Virus record (IMG/VR): IMGVR_UViG_3300031825_000066
Span: 1-24,643 of that record
DNA length: 24,643 nucleotides
From: a virus
Reading direction: 5' to 3' (one strand)
Both the position numbers and the translations under genes were made by a program. The notes beneath the pieces were generated by a model. It was not told the DNA's origin and did no database searches. It worked only from the letters and a program-made list of their open reading frames with translations. This document shows, piece by piece, positions 1 to 6,119 of this stretch (positions are counted from its first letter, which is position 1; every line of letters starts with the position of its first letter).

Positions 1-132
1 CTGGCCGCGCCCTGAGTGCCGGTGCTGCTGGCCGCGCCCTGATAGCCGGTGCTGCTGGCCGCGCCCTGAGTGCCGGTGCTGCTGGCCGCGCCCTGATAGC
101 CGGTGCTGCTGGCCGCGCCCTGATAGCCGGTG
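1..132. repeat. 27-bp tandem repeat, about 4.9 copies, in-frame within the DUF7666-type gene
   Basis: Units begin at 1, 28, 55, 82 and 109, each starting CTGGCCGCGCCCTGA and ending CCGGTGCTG. They differ only at the two bases that switch Thr and Tyr in the leftward protein (GAGTG versus GATAG). The last unit breaks down after 132. Because 27 is a multiple of three, gain or loss of copies by slippage would keep the frame. More copies may lie left of the window. Confidence 0.95.
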
Positions 133-530
133 ACATGGCTTTCGTCAGATTTAACCGCGCGCGACCAGACGTAATCCCATGCGCGCATAACCAAATCGCC
201 GATGGATATTTCGACACCGATCGTGATCGTGGCTGATGCTACTTTCGAACAGCCGATTTGCCGGCTGAGCTTCCCGCCTTGCAGCACATTGCAATAACGC
301 GAACCCGCCGGGGCGTAGAATTCAAAGACGGACAAGGGGTGTTCGTCGGCGTCACAGGCATGGAAGCCGGAAGAGCAGGCAGCGACAGTGCCCTTGTGCT
401 CGTAGGTTTTCCCGATCTCGAACTGATAGCCACGGCATGCAAGGTTCTGATCGAACCCCTTGATGCTGGCGATCGTTACAGGCGCGGTCTCAGCGCTCTT
501 TTTCGCGCGAGGTGTCTTGGTAGCTGCCAT
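1..530 (-). CDS. DUF7666-type phage protein with C-terminal 9-residue repeats (3' end outside window)
   Basis: Leftward gene starting at the ATG complementary to 528-530, preceded by a GGGAGA-type ribosome binding site, and running off the left edge after 176 codons. The N-terminal part (KGFDQNLACRGYQFEIGKTY, then an SSGFHAC and an APAGSRYCNV stretch) matches my memory of the DUF7666 family of phage and bacterial proteins of unknown function. The C-terminal part changes to tandem nonapeptides of the form STGYQGAAS/STGTQGAAS, read in frame from the 27-bp DNA repeat at 1-132. No signal peptide or membrane segment is seen. A promoter with an overlapping operator-like dyad lies upstream (576-627), related to the dyad between repressor and cro, so I infer control by the phage repressor. 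Function unknown; the repeats could form an extended or beta-helical stalk. The stop codon is not in the window. Confidence 0.85.
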   Translation of the reverse strand, partial: MAATKTPRAKKSAETAPVTIASIKGFDQNLACRGYQFEIGKTYEHKGTVAACSSGFHACDADEHPLSVFEFYAPAGSRYCNVLQGGKLSRQIGCSKVASATITIGVEISIGDLVMRAWDYVWSRAVKSDESHVTGYQGAASSTGYQGAASSTGTQGAASSTGYQGAASSTGTQGAA

Positions 531-575
531 CGGGTGTCTCCCTTGCGGCCCGGAACCAACGGGCTGCTTGGGGAC

Positions 576-604
576 CTTATCGTTATAAATTTCTCACAGG
601 TCAA
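576..604 (-). promoter_or_regulatory. Probable leftward promoter of the DUF7666-type gene
   Basis: On the minus strand TTGACC (604-599) is followed, after exactly 17 bases, by GATAAG (581-576). The first hexamer is preceded by C, giving the CTTGAC form common in alphaproteobacteria. The start codon at 530 lies about 40 bases downstream of the expected transcription start. The spacer is occupied by one arm of the dyad at 583-627, so repressor binding there would cover the promoter. Confidence 0.5.
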
Positions 605-627
605 GCGCCAAAATGAGAAATTTACAA
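583..627. promoter_or_regulatory. Operator-like inverted repeat upstream of the DUF7666-type gene
   Basis: Two 14-base arms, 583-596 and 614-627, read outward as TGAGAAATTTATAA and TGAGAAATTTACAA (13 of 14 identical), separated by 17 bases. They are AT-rich in an otherwise GC-rich region. The half-sites resemble those at 1357-1402 (shared core GAAATTTATAA) with centre-to-centre spacing of 27 versus 26 bases, suggesting the same dimeric regulator binds both. The remaining stretch 628-830 holds no gene I can support, only a 29-codon leftward ORF without good signals. Confidence 0.6.
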
Positions 628-830
628 CACCTGCGATTTAGCTCTAAGCGGGTGTCGCTAGGACCCGTGGGTTCAGACCGTAAGATTCTTCCTATGCTTG
701 TTGGAAAACGCGAGATAGAACGTAATGAGAACAAGCGGAGGCGAGTCGGTGGATACGGACATAGCGCTAGAGGCCCCGGCCTGTGACCGCGGATGTGCCC
801 CTTGCTATCGTCGGTGCGCCGTGGCGCGGA

Positions 831-1319
831 TTATGCGCGCTTGGTGGCAACGCGAGGAAGAGCGGCTTCTTCGCGAGCGTCCCGGTCTGAGGTCACCGCA
901 TCGGGTAGCCTGGCTATCCGCCCTGTCGGAAGCGCAAGGATATCTCGCACGACTTCAGCTAGATATCGTGGCTGATCCTCGGCCTTCGCTGGCAGCGCCG
1001 CCAACGCGGTTTCGAACGCCCGCTCTAAGTCTTGTTGCGTCGGAACCGGCGCCAATCGCCCCCGAGCTTCGTGTACGAAAAATTCGGGGATAGACGATCC
1101 AAGGGCCTCCAGCACCAGCCGCAGGTTGCCGACCGATGGCTCGCTCGGGACCTTCTTGTCGTTGCCCTTGAGTTGCGAAAAGAATGACGTGTTGACCCCG
1201 GCTCGCGTTGCCAGCTCGTTGTTCGATATCTTGCCGGGGCGCGGCATCGCCATGAGCCGGCGATAGATCGCCCGCGCGCGCATCTCCGATTCGCGCTTCT
1301 TCGATGCCTTGTCCGCCAT
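831..1319 (-). CDS. Phage repressor-like HTH protein (CI position)
   Basis: A 162-aa leftward gene. I chose the ATG at 1319 (MADKASKKRESEMRARAIY) rather than an upstream TTG at 1370, because the TTG falls inside the operator arm and the -10-like TATATC at 1358-1363 would place transcription start downstream of it. Residues about 28-60 form an XRE-type helix-turn-helix (NNELATRAGVNTSFFSQLKG). The C-terminal half is helical with no recognisable S24/LexA peptidase signature, unlike lambda CI, so RecA-stimulated self-cleavage is not expected. It is divergent from the Cro-like gene at 1417 and separated by a dyad; this layout is the main reason for calling it the lysogeny repressor. The exact role is inferred. 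Confidence 0.8.
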   Translation of the reverse strand: MADKASKKRESEMRARAIYRRLMAMPRPGKISNNELATRAGVNTSFFSQLKGNDKKVPSEPSVGNLRLVLEALGSSIPEFFVHEARGRLAPVPTQQDLERAFETALAALPAKAEDQPRYLAEVVRDILALPTGRIARLPDAVTSDRDAREEAALPRVATKRA

Positions 1320-1356
1320 GCCGTAAATATCCCACGACGGCGGGAGCGGAGCCATT

Positions 1357-1402
1357 TGATATATTTCCAATGCTCAGGCCTTGCATCGTTGGAAATTTAT
1401 AA
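1357..1402. promoter_or_regulatory. Operator-like inverted repeat between repressor and cro genes, with divergent -10 boxes
   Basis: Arms 1357-1370 and 1389-1402 read outward as TTGGAAATATATCA (minus strand) and TTGGAAATTTATAA (plus strand), 12 of 14 identical, with an 18-base spacer. A perfect TATAAT lies at 1398-1403 for rightward transcription and a TATATC at 1363-1358 for leftward transcription, each overlapping an arm. Good -35 boxes are not evident at the standard spacing. The rightward box would start transcription only about 7 bases before the ATG at 1417. Confidence 0.65.
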
Positions 1403-1416
1403 TAGAGTGCGTCGCT

Positions 1417-1626
1417 ATGAGCATCATGACAGACGCCGAGCTTCTTACCCAGGTGGAAGCGTTCCTCATCGAGACAGGCATGAAGCCGACCCGCTTCGGC
1501 CGTGAGACGATGGCCGATGGTGCGCTCGTGCAGCACTTGCGTGCGGGCCGGTCCTTGTCGCTGGCGAATGCGAACAAGCTGGTCACGTTCATGGCGCAGT
1601 ACGCTGCGCAGCAGGCGGCCGCATGA
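1417..1626 (+). CDS. Cro-like small HTH regulator
   Basis: A 69-aa protein beginning MSIMTDAELLTQVEAFLIET. I start it at ATG 1417 because upstream in-frame codons lie in the operator and promoter. The GMKPTRFGRETMADGALVQH stretch followed by LRAGRSLSLANANKL looks like a compact helix-turn-helix with a recognition helix around residues 30-45. Size and position, first gene of the rightward operon facing the repressor, fit a Cro-type antirepressor. The ribosome binding site is weak and the predicted leader very short, so translation may start near the 5' end of the mRNA. Its stop overlaps the next start as ATGA. The family assignment is by context and motif style only. Confidence 0.7.
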   Translation: MSIMTDAELLTQVEAFLIETGMKPTRFGRETMADGALVQHLRAGRSLSLANANKLVTFMAQYAAQQAAA

Positions 1627-2087
1627 GCGTATATTTCATCACCGCGCGATGCTTGGGCCTCGGCAAGATCGGGTTCGCCAAGAATCCTTGGAACCGACTG
1701 CTAAAAATGCAGGTGGATAGCCCGGTTGCACTCTCGCTGGAACGTGCGTTCGATGGCGGCCTTGACCACGAACGAGAATTGCATCGCCAGTTCGCTTGCG
1801 ATCGAGTGCGAGGAGAATGGTTTAATATATCGCCCGAGCTTGGCGCCTTCATGGCTACCCAACCCGCATATGTGCATCCGATGCGCGGATACTCGGCCCG
1901 CGACATGTCAAATTTGCTTGGCATCAGCATCTCCTATGCCAGCGAAATTCTGAGTGGGGTTCGCCGCCCCTCGCGACCCCTCGCGATCAACATCTTCATG
2001 AAGGCAGGCCGTAAATTCGGGCCAGTCGCCGACCTGACGGATGACGACATCGCGACGCTGGCCCGGATCGAGGGGATTGCGGCCTAA
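1623..2087 (+). CDS. GIY-YIG (T5orf172/MUG113-like) nuclease domain fused to HTH
   Basis: A 154-aa protein in ATGA overlap with the preceding Cro-like gene. Residues 1-70 show the GIY-YIG pattern of the T5orf172/MUG113 group: VYFI (3-6), KIGFAK (15-20), Arg25 within NRLLKMQ, and a later HERELHRQF with Glu50, followed by GEWFNIS. Residues 88-125 (SARDMSNLLGISISYASEIL) look like a separate helix-turn-helix. The domain family is linked to DNA cleavage or binding; biochemical activity of these small phage members is mostly unproven. Sitting directly behind cro suggests a role in regulation or early DNA processing. The final stop overlaps the stop of the convergent gene at 2084. Confidence 0.75.
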   Translation: MSVYFITARCLGLGKIGFAKNPWNRLLKMQVDSPVALSLERAFDGGLDHERELHRQFACDRVRGEWFNISPELGAFMATQPAYVHPMRGYSARDMSNLLGISISYASEILSGVRRPSRPLAINIFMKAGRKFGPVADLTDDDIATLARIEGIAA

Positions 2088-2335
2088 TGCTTGCGCCTCT
2101 CACCCGGGAACCGCAGCACCTTTGCCTTGGCGCGCTCTGCCTTGATCTCGCTTGCGACCGCCCGTGCGTCGACCGTGAGCGACAGGAACAGATCCTCGAC
2201 CATGGCAAGCCGGATGCCGGTCTCGACACCGATGAAATGGACCAGATGGTCCCGCCGCTCGATGCGCGGCTTCGTCTGAACCAGGATTGTTCCGGTAAAA
2301 ATAGTCTCGACGTCGCAGCGATTTTTGCTCGCCAT
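2084..2335 (-). CDS. Small leftward phage protein of unknown function
   Basis: An 83-aa ORF beginning MASKNRCDVETIFTGTILVQ with a well-placed GGGAGGG ribosome binding site 5-6 bases before ATG 2335. It contains mixed hydrophobic strands (residues 10-55), then a charged helix ending in a basic tail. It is the only leftward gene in an otherwise rightward early block and converges on the GIY-YIG gene, sharing stop-codon bases. A competing rightward ORF (2087-2530) is longer but has unconvincing composition in its first half. I do not recognise the family. Confidence 0.6.
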   Translation of the reverse strand: MASKNRCDVETIFTGTILVQTKPRIERRDHLVHFIGVETGIRLAMVEDLFLSLTVDARAVASEIKAERAKAKVLRFPGERRKH

Positions 2336-2401
2336 ACTTGCCCTCCCCAGAGCGTGGTTAGCGCGACCCATGACCGGGCTGCCCCCGGTTCTTCTGGTAT
2401 C

Positions 2402-2530
2402 ATGCGTGCAAATACAGTGCCCTGCAAGCTGGGCTGGTCCTTGCATGCAATCTGTTCGCCCGCTGCGCAATTGATCCATGTTGCGCTGTCCGGATCGGGT
2501 AGCGCCGAAATGGATGAGGTGACGGCGTGA
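2402..2530 (+). CDS. Possible very small phage ORF ahead of the 2527 gene
   Basis: A 42-aa ORF beginning MRANTVPCKLGWSLHAICSP. The only support is its GTGA overlap with the start of the next gene, which is the coupling style used throughout this operon. No clear ribosome binding site is present and the composition is not diagnostic. It could equally be untranslated leader; the 2336-2526 stretch otherwise holds nothing I can name, though it must contain leader or promoter DNA for the leftward gene at 2335. Confidence 0.3.
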   Translation: MRANTVPCKLGWSLHAICSPAAQLIHVALSGSGSAEMDEVTA

Positions 2531-2928
2531 CGCGGCGAGCGAAACGCGAGGACGGGGCCGGCTATCCAGTCGATACGCTGGAGCAAATGGCCGCGATCCC
2601 TGTCGATGTTCTCCCGCGCTTTCTGGCCGAACTCCCCGTCATGCTGTCCGAAATTCGTAAGATCAAGATGGCCGTCGATATCACGAACGAAGCGATGGGC
2701 GAGGATGTTCTCAAGGCGCCCGCGTTGGTTGGCGTCGTCTGGATTGATGATGATCTGAAAGAGTACACCACCACCATCGACTTCGCTGGTTTTGGTGACG
2801 AATATCCTGATGGGATTAAGCTGCACGGCAAGATTGATAGCCTCTCCCCCGTGACCGACACCCTCGGTCACCTCCTTGGCCGTGCCGCTCAACACGACGG
2901 CACGGCCAGCTTTTCGGAGGGCGAGTAG
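2527..2928 (+). CDS. Hypothetical early phage protein
   Basis: A 133-aa acidic protein starting at GTG 2527, in GTGA overlap with the possible small ORF upstream. A long helix around residues 25-55 (PRFLAELPVMLSEIRKIKMA) precedes a beta-rich segment with WIDDDLKEYTTTIDF. No catalytic motif, membrane segment or signal peptide is apparent. It is followed immediately (TAG then ATG) by the next gene, so the two are likely co-translated. I do not recognise a named family. Confidence 0.7.
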   Translation: MTRRAKREDGAGYPVDTLEQMAAIPVDVLPRFLAELPVMLSEIRKIKMAVDITNEAMGEDVLKAPALVGVVWIDDDLKEYTTTIDFAGFGDEYPDGIKLHGKIDSLSPVTDTLGHLLGRAAQHDGTASFSEGE

Positions 2929-3333
2929 ATGGGGGTGGGACCGATCCTGCGCGTGCAAGACAGCGTCGGTCGCGGGCCGTATCGCCCCGGGTTCAGCTAT
3001 CGCTGGAGCGATCCGAATGGCCCGAACTGCCCGCCATGGTGGGAAGAACTCGGAGAGGATATGGCTTCGGCCCATCGTCGGTTTTCTGGCGATCTTCATT
3101 ATGGTTGTGGGTTCAAGGATTACGCACAATTTGAGGCGTGGTTCAGCCCCCGCGAGCAACGCGCGCTTGATCGGCTCGGCTATCGGCTGGTAGCCATCAT
3201 TCCTGATGCGATCATCGCTGAGACCCCACGTCAGGTAGTCTTCGGCTCGATCCGACCGCTCGCCTACGTCTCGCATTTCTTCAAGTTGGGTAGCCGGGCT
3301 GCTCATGACGTTGGCCGGGTGCTGGCAGCATGA
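2929..3333 (+). CDS. Hypothetical early phage protein, PWWEE type
   Basis: A 134-aa protein starting at the ATG directly after the stop of the previous gene. The N-terminal half (RVQDSVGRGPYRPGFSYRW, then PPWWEELGED) and the later FEAWFSPREQRALDRLGYRL resemble a family of small phage proteins that I recall only as hypothetical. The aromatic-rich middle and conserved-looking GCGF suggest a globular cytoplasmic domain. It ends in ATGA overlap with the next ORF. No function can be assigned from the sequence. Confidence 0.75.
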   Translation: MGVGPILRVQDSVGRGPYRPGFSYRWSDPNGPNCPPWWEELGEDMASAHRRFSGDLHYGCGFKDYAQFEAWFSPREQRALDRLGYRLVAIIPDAIIAETPRQVVFGSIRPLAYVSHFFKLGSRAAHDVGRVLAA

Positions 3334-3548
3334 TCCCCCACGCCATCATCATCGTGTTCAGCGCCAGTGCCGCCTTCCCCTTCGCCTGGGCAGCGCCCGG
3401 CTGGCAAACCCGCAAGCCTGTCCACGATCGCCGCGACGTGTTCGCCGAGGGCGCGGGGGTCTTTTTCATCGCCGATGCCCACGGCGCTGGCTTCATTTCC
3501 GGATGTGTCGACCAAGATCATAACGGGAGAGATACTCATGCTGGATAG
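3330..3548 (+). CDS. Small phage protein with hydrophobic N-terminus
   Basis: A 72-aa ORF in ATGA overlap with the previous gene and overlapping the next gene by 11 bases. The frame shows strong preference for G/C at third codon positions, which supports it over the two antisense ORFs in the same interval. The N-terminus (MIPHAIIIVFSASAAFPFAW) is hydrophobic and could be a signal peptide or membrane anchor; the rest is hydrophilic. Function unknown. Confidence 0.55.
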   Translation: MIPHAIIIVFSASAAFPFAWAAPGWQTRKPVHDRRDVFAEGAGVFFIADAHGAGFISGCVDQDHNGRDTHAG

Positions 3549-4005
3549 CAATGTCGTTCCGCGCAAGGCGCCAGTAACGGAAGCACAGTTCCTCAATGCC
3601 ATGGTGACTGGTCTTGCTCGCGCTCAGGCATCGCTCGGCAGCCAGAAGGCTCTGGCCTACGTCATGGACCTGTCGACCAAACAAGTCGGCAACATCATGG
3701 CTGGCGGCTCCACGGACCCGAAGCGCCTGTGGGACGTGCGCGAGGCAGAGCCGTCTGCCCTGGACGATATCGCAGACCTGTACGGTTGCCGCGTCGTCCC
3801 GAAAGAGGCAGTCTGCTCGACGGATGCAAAGCTTTCCGTGGCGACATGCGCGCTGCTGGCCAAGGCGATCGATGCGGAACTCGATGGCATCGAAGACCAC
3901 CGGGAACTGCTCGGCATGGAGCATGAGCTCCGACAGCTTCGCGCGCTGATAGATGCGCGGATAGTTCGAATTACCGCGCTGCGTGCACCGCGAGAAGTCG
4001 CATGA
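3538..4005 (+). CDS. HTH-like phage regulator in CII position
   Basis: A 155-aa protein starting at ATG 3538 behind a GGGAGAG ribosome binding site; the longer in-frame extension to 3367 is Ser/Pro-rich and lies in another gene's frame, so I reject it. Residues about 32-60 (GSQKALAYVMDLSTKQVGNI) look like a helix-turn-helix, and the C-terminal region is a long charged helix (ELLGMEHELRQLRALIDARI) suited to oligomerisation. Position and build suggest a phage transcription regulator like CII, by analogy only. Its stop overlaps the start of the small membrane protein at 4002. Confidence 0.65.
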   Translation: MLDSNVVPRKAPVTEAQFLNAMVTGLARAQASLGSQKALAYVMDLSTKQVGNIMAGGSTDPKRLWDVREAEPSALDDIADLYGCRVVPKEAVCSTDAKLSVATCALLAKAIDAELDGIEDHRELLGMEHELRQLRALIDARIVRITALRAPREVA

Positions 4006-4115
4006 CCATCACCCTCGCCCTCACCGTCGTCGCCGCCGCGTTCGCGCTGCTGGCGATCGTCGTGGGCGTCGCGGCTGCTGTTGTTGGCTGGGCGACGGAA
4101 GGGGATGCGTGGTGA
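4002..4115 (+). CDS. 37-aa single-span membrane protein
   Basis: A short ORF in ATGA overlap with the regulator upstream and GTGA overlap with the methyltransferase downstream. Residues 2-28 (MTITLALTVVAAAFALLAIV onward) form one continuous hydrophobic span followed by a short polar end. Being exactly fitted between two coupled genes is the main argument that it is translated. It may only couple translation, or be a small inner-membrane protein. Confidence 0.55.
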   Translation: MTITLALTVVAAAFALLAIVVGVAAAVVGWATEGDAW

Positions 4116-5329
4116 CGGTCTCCATCCTCATCGGCGATGTCCGCGAGCAATTGGCGATGCTGCCGGATAATTCGGTCGATCTGTGCCTGACCTCACCGCC
4201 GTACTGGATGCTGCGGGATTACGATGTCGCGGGCCAAATCGGCATGGAGCCGACCTTGGCCGAGCACCTTGAGGTTCTTGTAGCGGTTTTCGAGGAAGTT
4301 CGCCGCATCCTGAAGCCACATGGCTCGTGCTTCATTAATTATGGCGACTGCTACGCGACGACGCCCAATGGCCGATCTGCGGCGGACGGCAAGGTGCTGA
4401 GCAGCGACGATCGCACCTTTCGCGACAAGCCCTTCAGCACCATCGGCGGCGGTATCAAGCCGAAGGATCTTCTGATGATTCCGAACCGGCTCGCCATCGC
4501 CCTGCAGGATTCCGGCTGGTGGGTTCGCTCCGAGATCGTGTGGGGCAAAACGAACCCGATGCCGGACTCGTCGGGATCGCAGCGACCCGCCACGGCGCAC
4601 GAGAAAATCTTCTGGTTCGCGAAATCCGATGACGCGCCGATCTGGCGGGCCAGAGACACCGGCGAATTATCGTTCGCGCCCGACCTGACGCAGCGCTGCC
4701 CGCTAATCACGGACCCGGAACGCACCGGCGCACGGTGGCTGAACATCGGCACGTTCTACGACGCCAACGCCGTGTTGCAGGGTCGGACATCGGACGAGGA
4801 TGCGAACGGTTATCGCGGCGGATCGTATATCGGTGGCGAGCCTGGGCCGCGCACGACCAAGGGCAACAAGCGCGTTAAGATGCCCGATGGCTGGGACACT
4901 GGCGCGGGCGGGCATGGCTCGCACCATCGCCAAGGCCGCGAGAAGGGCAAGACGCGAACCGTAGATCCACGCCATGCCGAGCATATCAACCATACCGACA
5001 TCGCCAATACGCCGCGTGGAGAGGGCCGCTACCTCCGCAACTACGAGCCCGCCGAACTGGCCGTTTGGGAAATGGCGATCGAGCCTTTCAAGGGCGCGCA
5101 TTTCGCGACTTTCCCGACCGAGCTTGCGCGCCGGGCGATCCTCGCCGGCTGCCCGGTTGGCGGCACGGTATTGGATCCGTTTTTCGGCGCCGGCACAACC
5201 GGTCTCGTCGCCGACCGACTGCAGCGCGACTGCATCGGCATCGAACTCAACCCGGCATACGCGGCCATGGCGCGCGCCAGAATCGACGGCGACCGTGGCG
5301 GCCTGCTCGACGGAATGGAGGCAGCATGA
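4112..5329 (+). CDS. Phage beta-class DNA methyltransferase (N4-cytosine or N6-adenine)
   Basis: A 405-aa protein from GTG 4112, in GTGA overlap with the preceding ORF; an upstream start at 3983 would cover the whole membrane-protein ORF. Motif IV (TSPPYW, residues 27-32) precedes the AdoMet-binding motif I (DPFFGAGTTG, near 355), the order of beta-class amino-methyltransferases. The SPPY form is common in N4-cytosine enzymes but also found in N6-adenine ones. The long middle section (about 90-310), with a Gly/His-rich stretch, probably holds target recognition. No restriction endonuclease gene is adjacent, so it is likely a solitary phage enzyme that protects phage DNA or affects regulation. 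The target sequence cannot be read from the protein. Confidence 0.9.
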   Translation: MTVSILIGDVREQLAMLPDNSVDLCLTSPPYWMLRDYDVAGQIGMEPTLAEHLEVLVAVFEEVRRILKPHGSCFINYGDCYATTPNGRSAADGKVLSSDDRTFRDKPFSTIGGGIKPKDLLMIPNRLAIALQDSGWWVRSEIVWGKTNPMPDSSGSQRPATAHEKIFWFAKSDDAPIWRARDTGELSFAPDLTQRCPLITDPERTGARWLNIGTFYDANAVLQGRTSDEDANGYRGGSYIGGEPGPRTTKGNKRVKMPDGWDTGAGGHGSHHRQGREKGKTRTVDPRHAEHINHTDIANTPRGEGRYLRNYEPAELAVWEMAIEPFKGAHFATFPTELARRAILAGCPVGGTVLDPFFGAGTTGLVADRLQRDCIGIELNPAYAAMARARIDGDRGGLLDGMEAA

Positions 5330-5829
5330 CCCTGGCACCAACCACCATCGCGCTGATCGAGCGCGGGCCGGCAGGCGATATCCGCGATAGCCACCGCCGC
5401 GTCTATGACCGCATCGTCGCTGCCGCACGCGCCGGCCAAGGGTGCCCGACAAACAGCGAACTGTGCGAGGCGACAGGTGCGGCATCGGCATCGTGTATCA
5501 GTGCTGCCGTCAGGAGTTTGGAAAAGCGCGGCCTGATCTCCGTCACCCGCTATGGCGTCGGCCGCGATGTCTCCTTGCCGTCGCTCGGGCTTTCCTGCGC
5601 CCCATGGCAAGGTAACCGAGAGATTCATTGGCGGCATCGCCCCGGGCATATCCGCGTCGCGCACAATCCAGTTCCTCGCGCAAAATCCGCAGCTGCCGAA
5701 GAAGACAGGGTTGATGAGGATCATCTCCCCCCAGCCGTCTACCGCGATCCTTGCCCGCGCTGTGGAACTCGCATGGATATCGGCTGCGGCCATCAGCCCA
5801 TCAGGATCGGGATGGGGGCTTTCGCATGA
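5326..5829 (+). CDS. Winged-helix DNA-binding protein with C-terminal zinc-ribbon-like motif
   Basis: A 167-aa protein in ATGA overlap with the methyltransferase. Residues 22-85 resemble a winged helix: NSELCEATGAASASCISAAV as the helix-turn-helix, then LEKRGLISVTRYGVGRDVSL as the wing. Near the C-terminus CPRCG (143-147) with Cys154 and His156 could bind zinc. The linker is basic and histidine-rich. It probably regulates phage genes or aids replication; the coupling to the methyltransferase may mean joint action, but that is inference. I know no named family for the full architecture. Confidence 0.75.
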   Translation: MTLAPTTIALIERGPAGDIRDSHRRVYDRIVAAARAGQGCPTNSELCEATGAASASCISAAVRSLEKRGLISVTRYGVGRDVSLPSLGLSCAPWQGNREIHWRHRPGHIRVAHNPVPRAKSAAAEEDRVDEDHLPPAVYRDPCPRCGTRMDIGCGHQPIRIGMGAFA

Positions 5830-6038
5830 ACATCTTCCGCAACTGGCTCACCCGCCCGTCAACCCCCTCCGAGGCAGCCCGCGCGCTGTCCCTCTCCGGT
5901 CACGCGCAACACCACGCCCGCGTCCTCGCCCGTGTCGCCGAGATCCGCGCGGACCTCGCGGCGGGCAAACGCCGCCCGATCGCGCCGCGTGATGAGGTTG
6001 TGGCCGGGGTTGAGAGGCGGCGGCGAGCGAAATCCTGA
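5826..6038 (+). CDS. Small basic helical phage protein
   Basis: A 70-aa protein in ATGA overlap with the winged-helix gene. It begins MNIFRNWLTRPSTPSEAARA and continues as a mostly helical, His/Arg-rich chain (HHARVLARVAEIRADLAAGK) with a strongly basic end. Possibly nucleic-acid binding. The gap 6039-6119 that follows is GC-rich leader DNA with an AGGA ribosome binding site for the next gene. Confidence 0.65.
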   Translation: MNIFRNWLTRPSTPSEAARALSLSGHAQHHARVLARVAEIRADLAAGKRRPIAPRDEVVAGVERRRRAKS

Positions 6039-6119
6039 CGAAATTCGCCGGGGCGGTTTGGGCCGCGCTCCGAGGAACAGCGAAGCACGGCCCGTTGCTC
6101 ACCGAAACAGGAATATATC

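Noticed and set aside
1-132. CRISPR-like array
   Set aside because: The 27-bp units are contiguous with no spacers and encode an in-frame nonapeptide repeat.
725-1093. Rightward 122-codon ORF
   Set aside because: It lies largely antisense to the repressor and its Arg/Ala-rich product has no ribosome binding site or recognisable motif.
1320-1370. Longer repressor starting at TTG 1370
   Set aside because: The extension lies within the operator and the likely -10 box, so it would be upstream of the transcription start.
2087-2530. Rightward 147-codon ORF overlapping the leftward 83-aa gene
   Set aside because: Composition of the first two thirds is atypical; the leftward frame has a strong ribosome binding site. 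Only its last 42 codons are kept as a low-confidence possibility.
1996-3306. Leftward 436-codon ORF
   Set aside because: Antisense to several coupled rightward genes; a GC-rich shadow frame with no domain.
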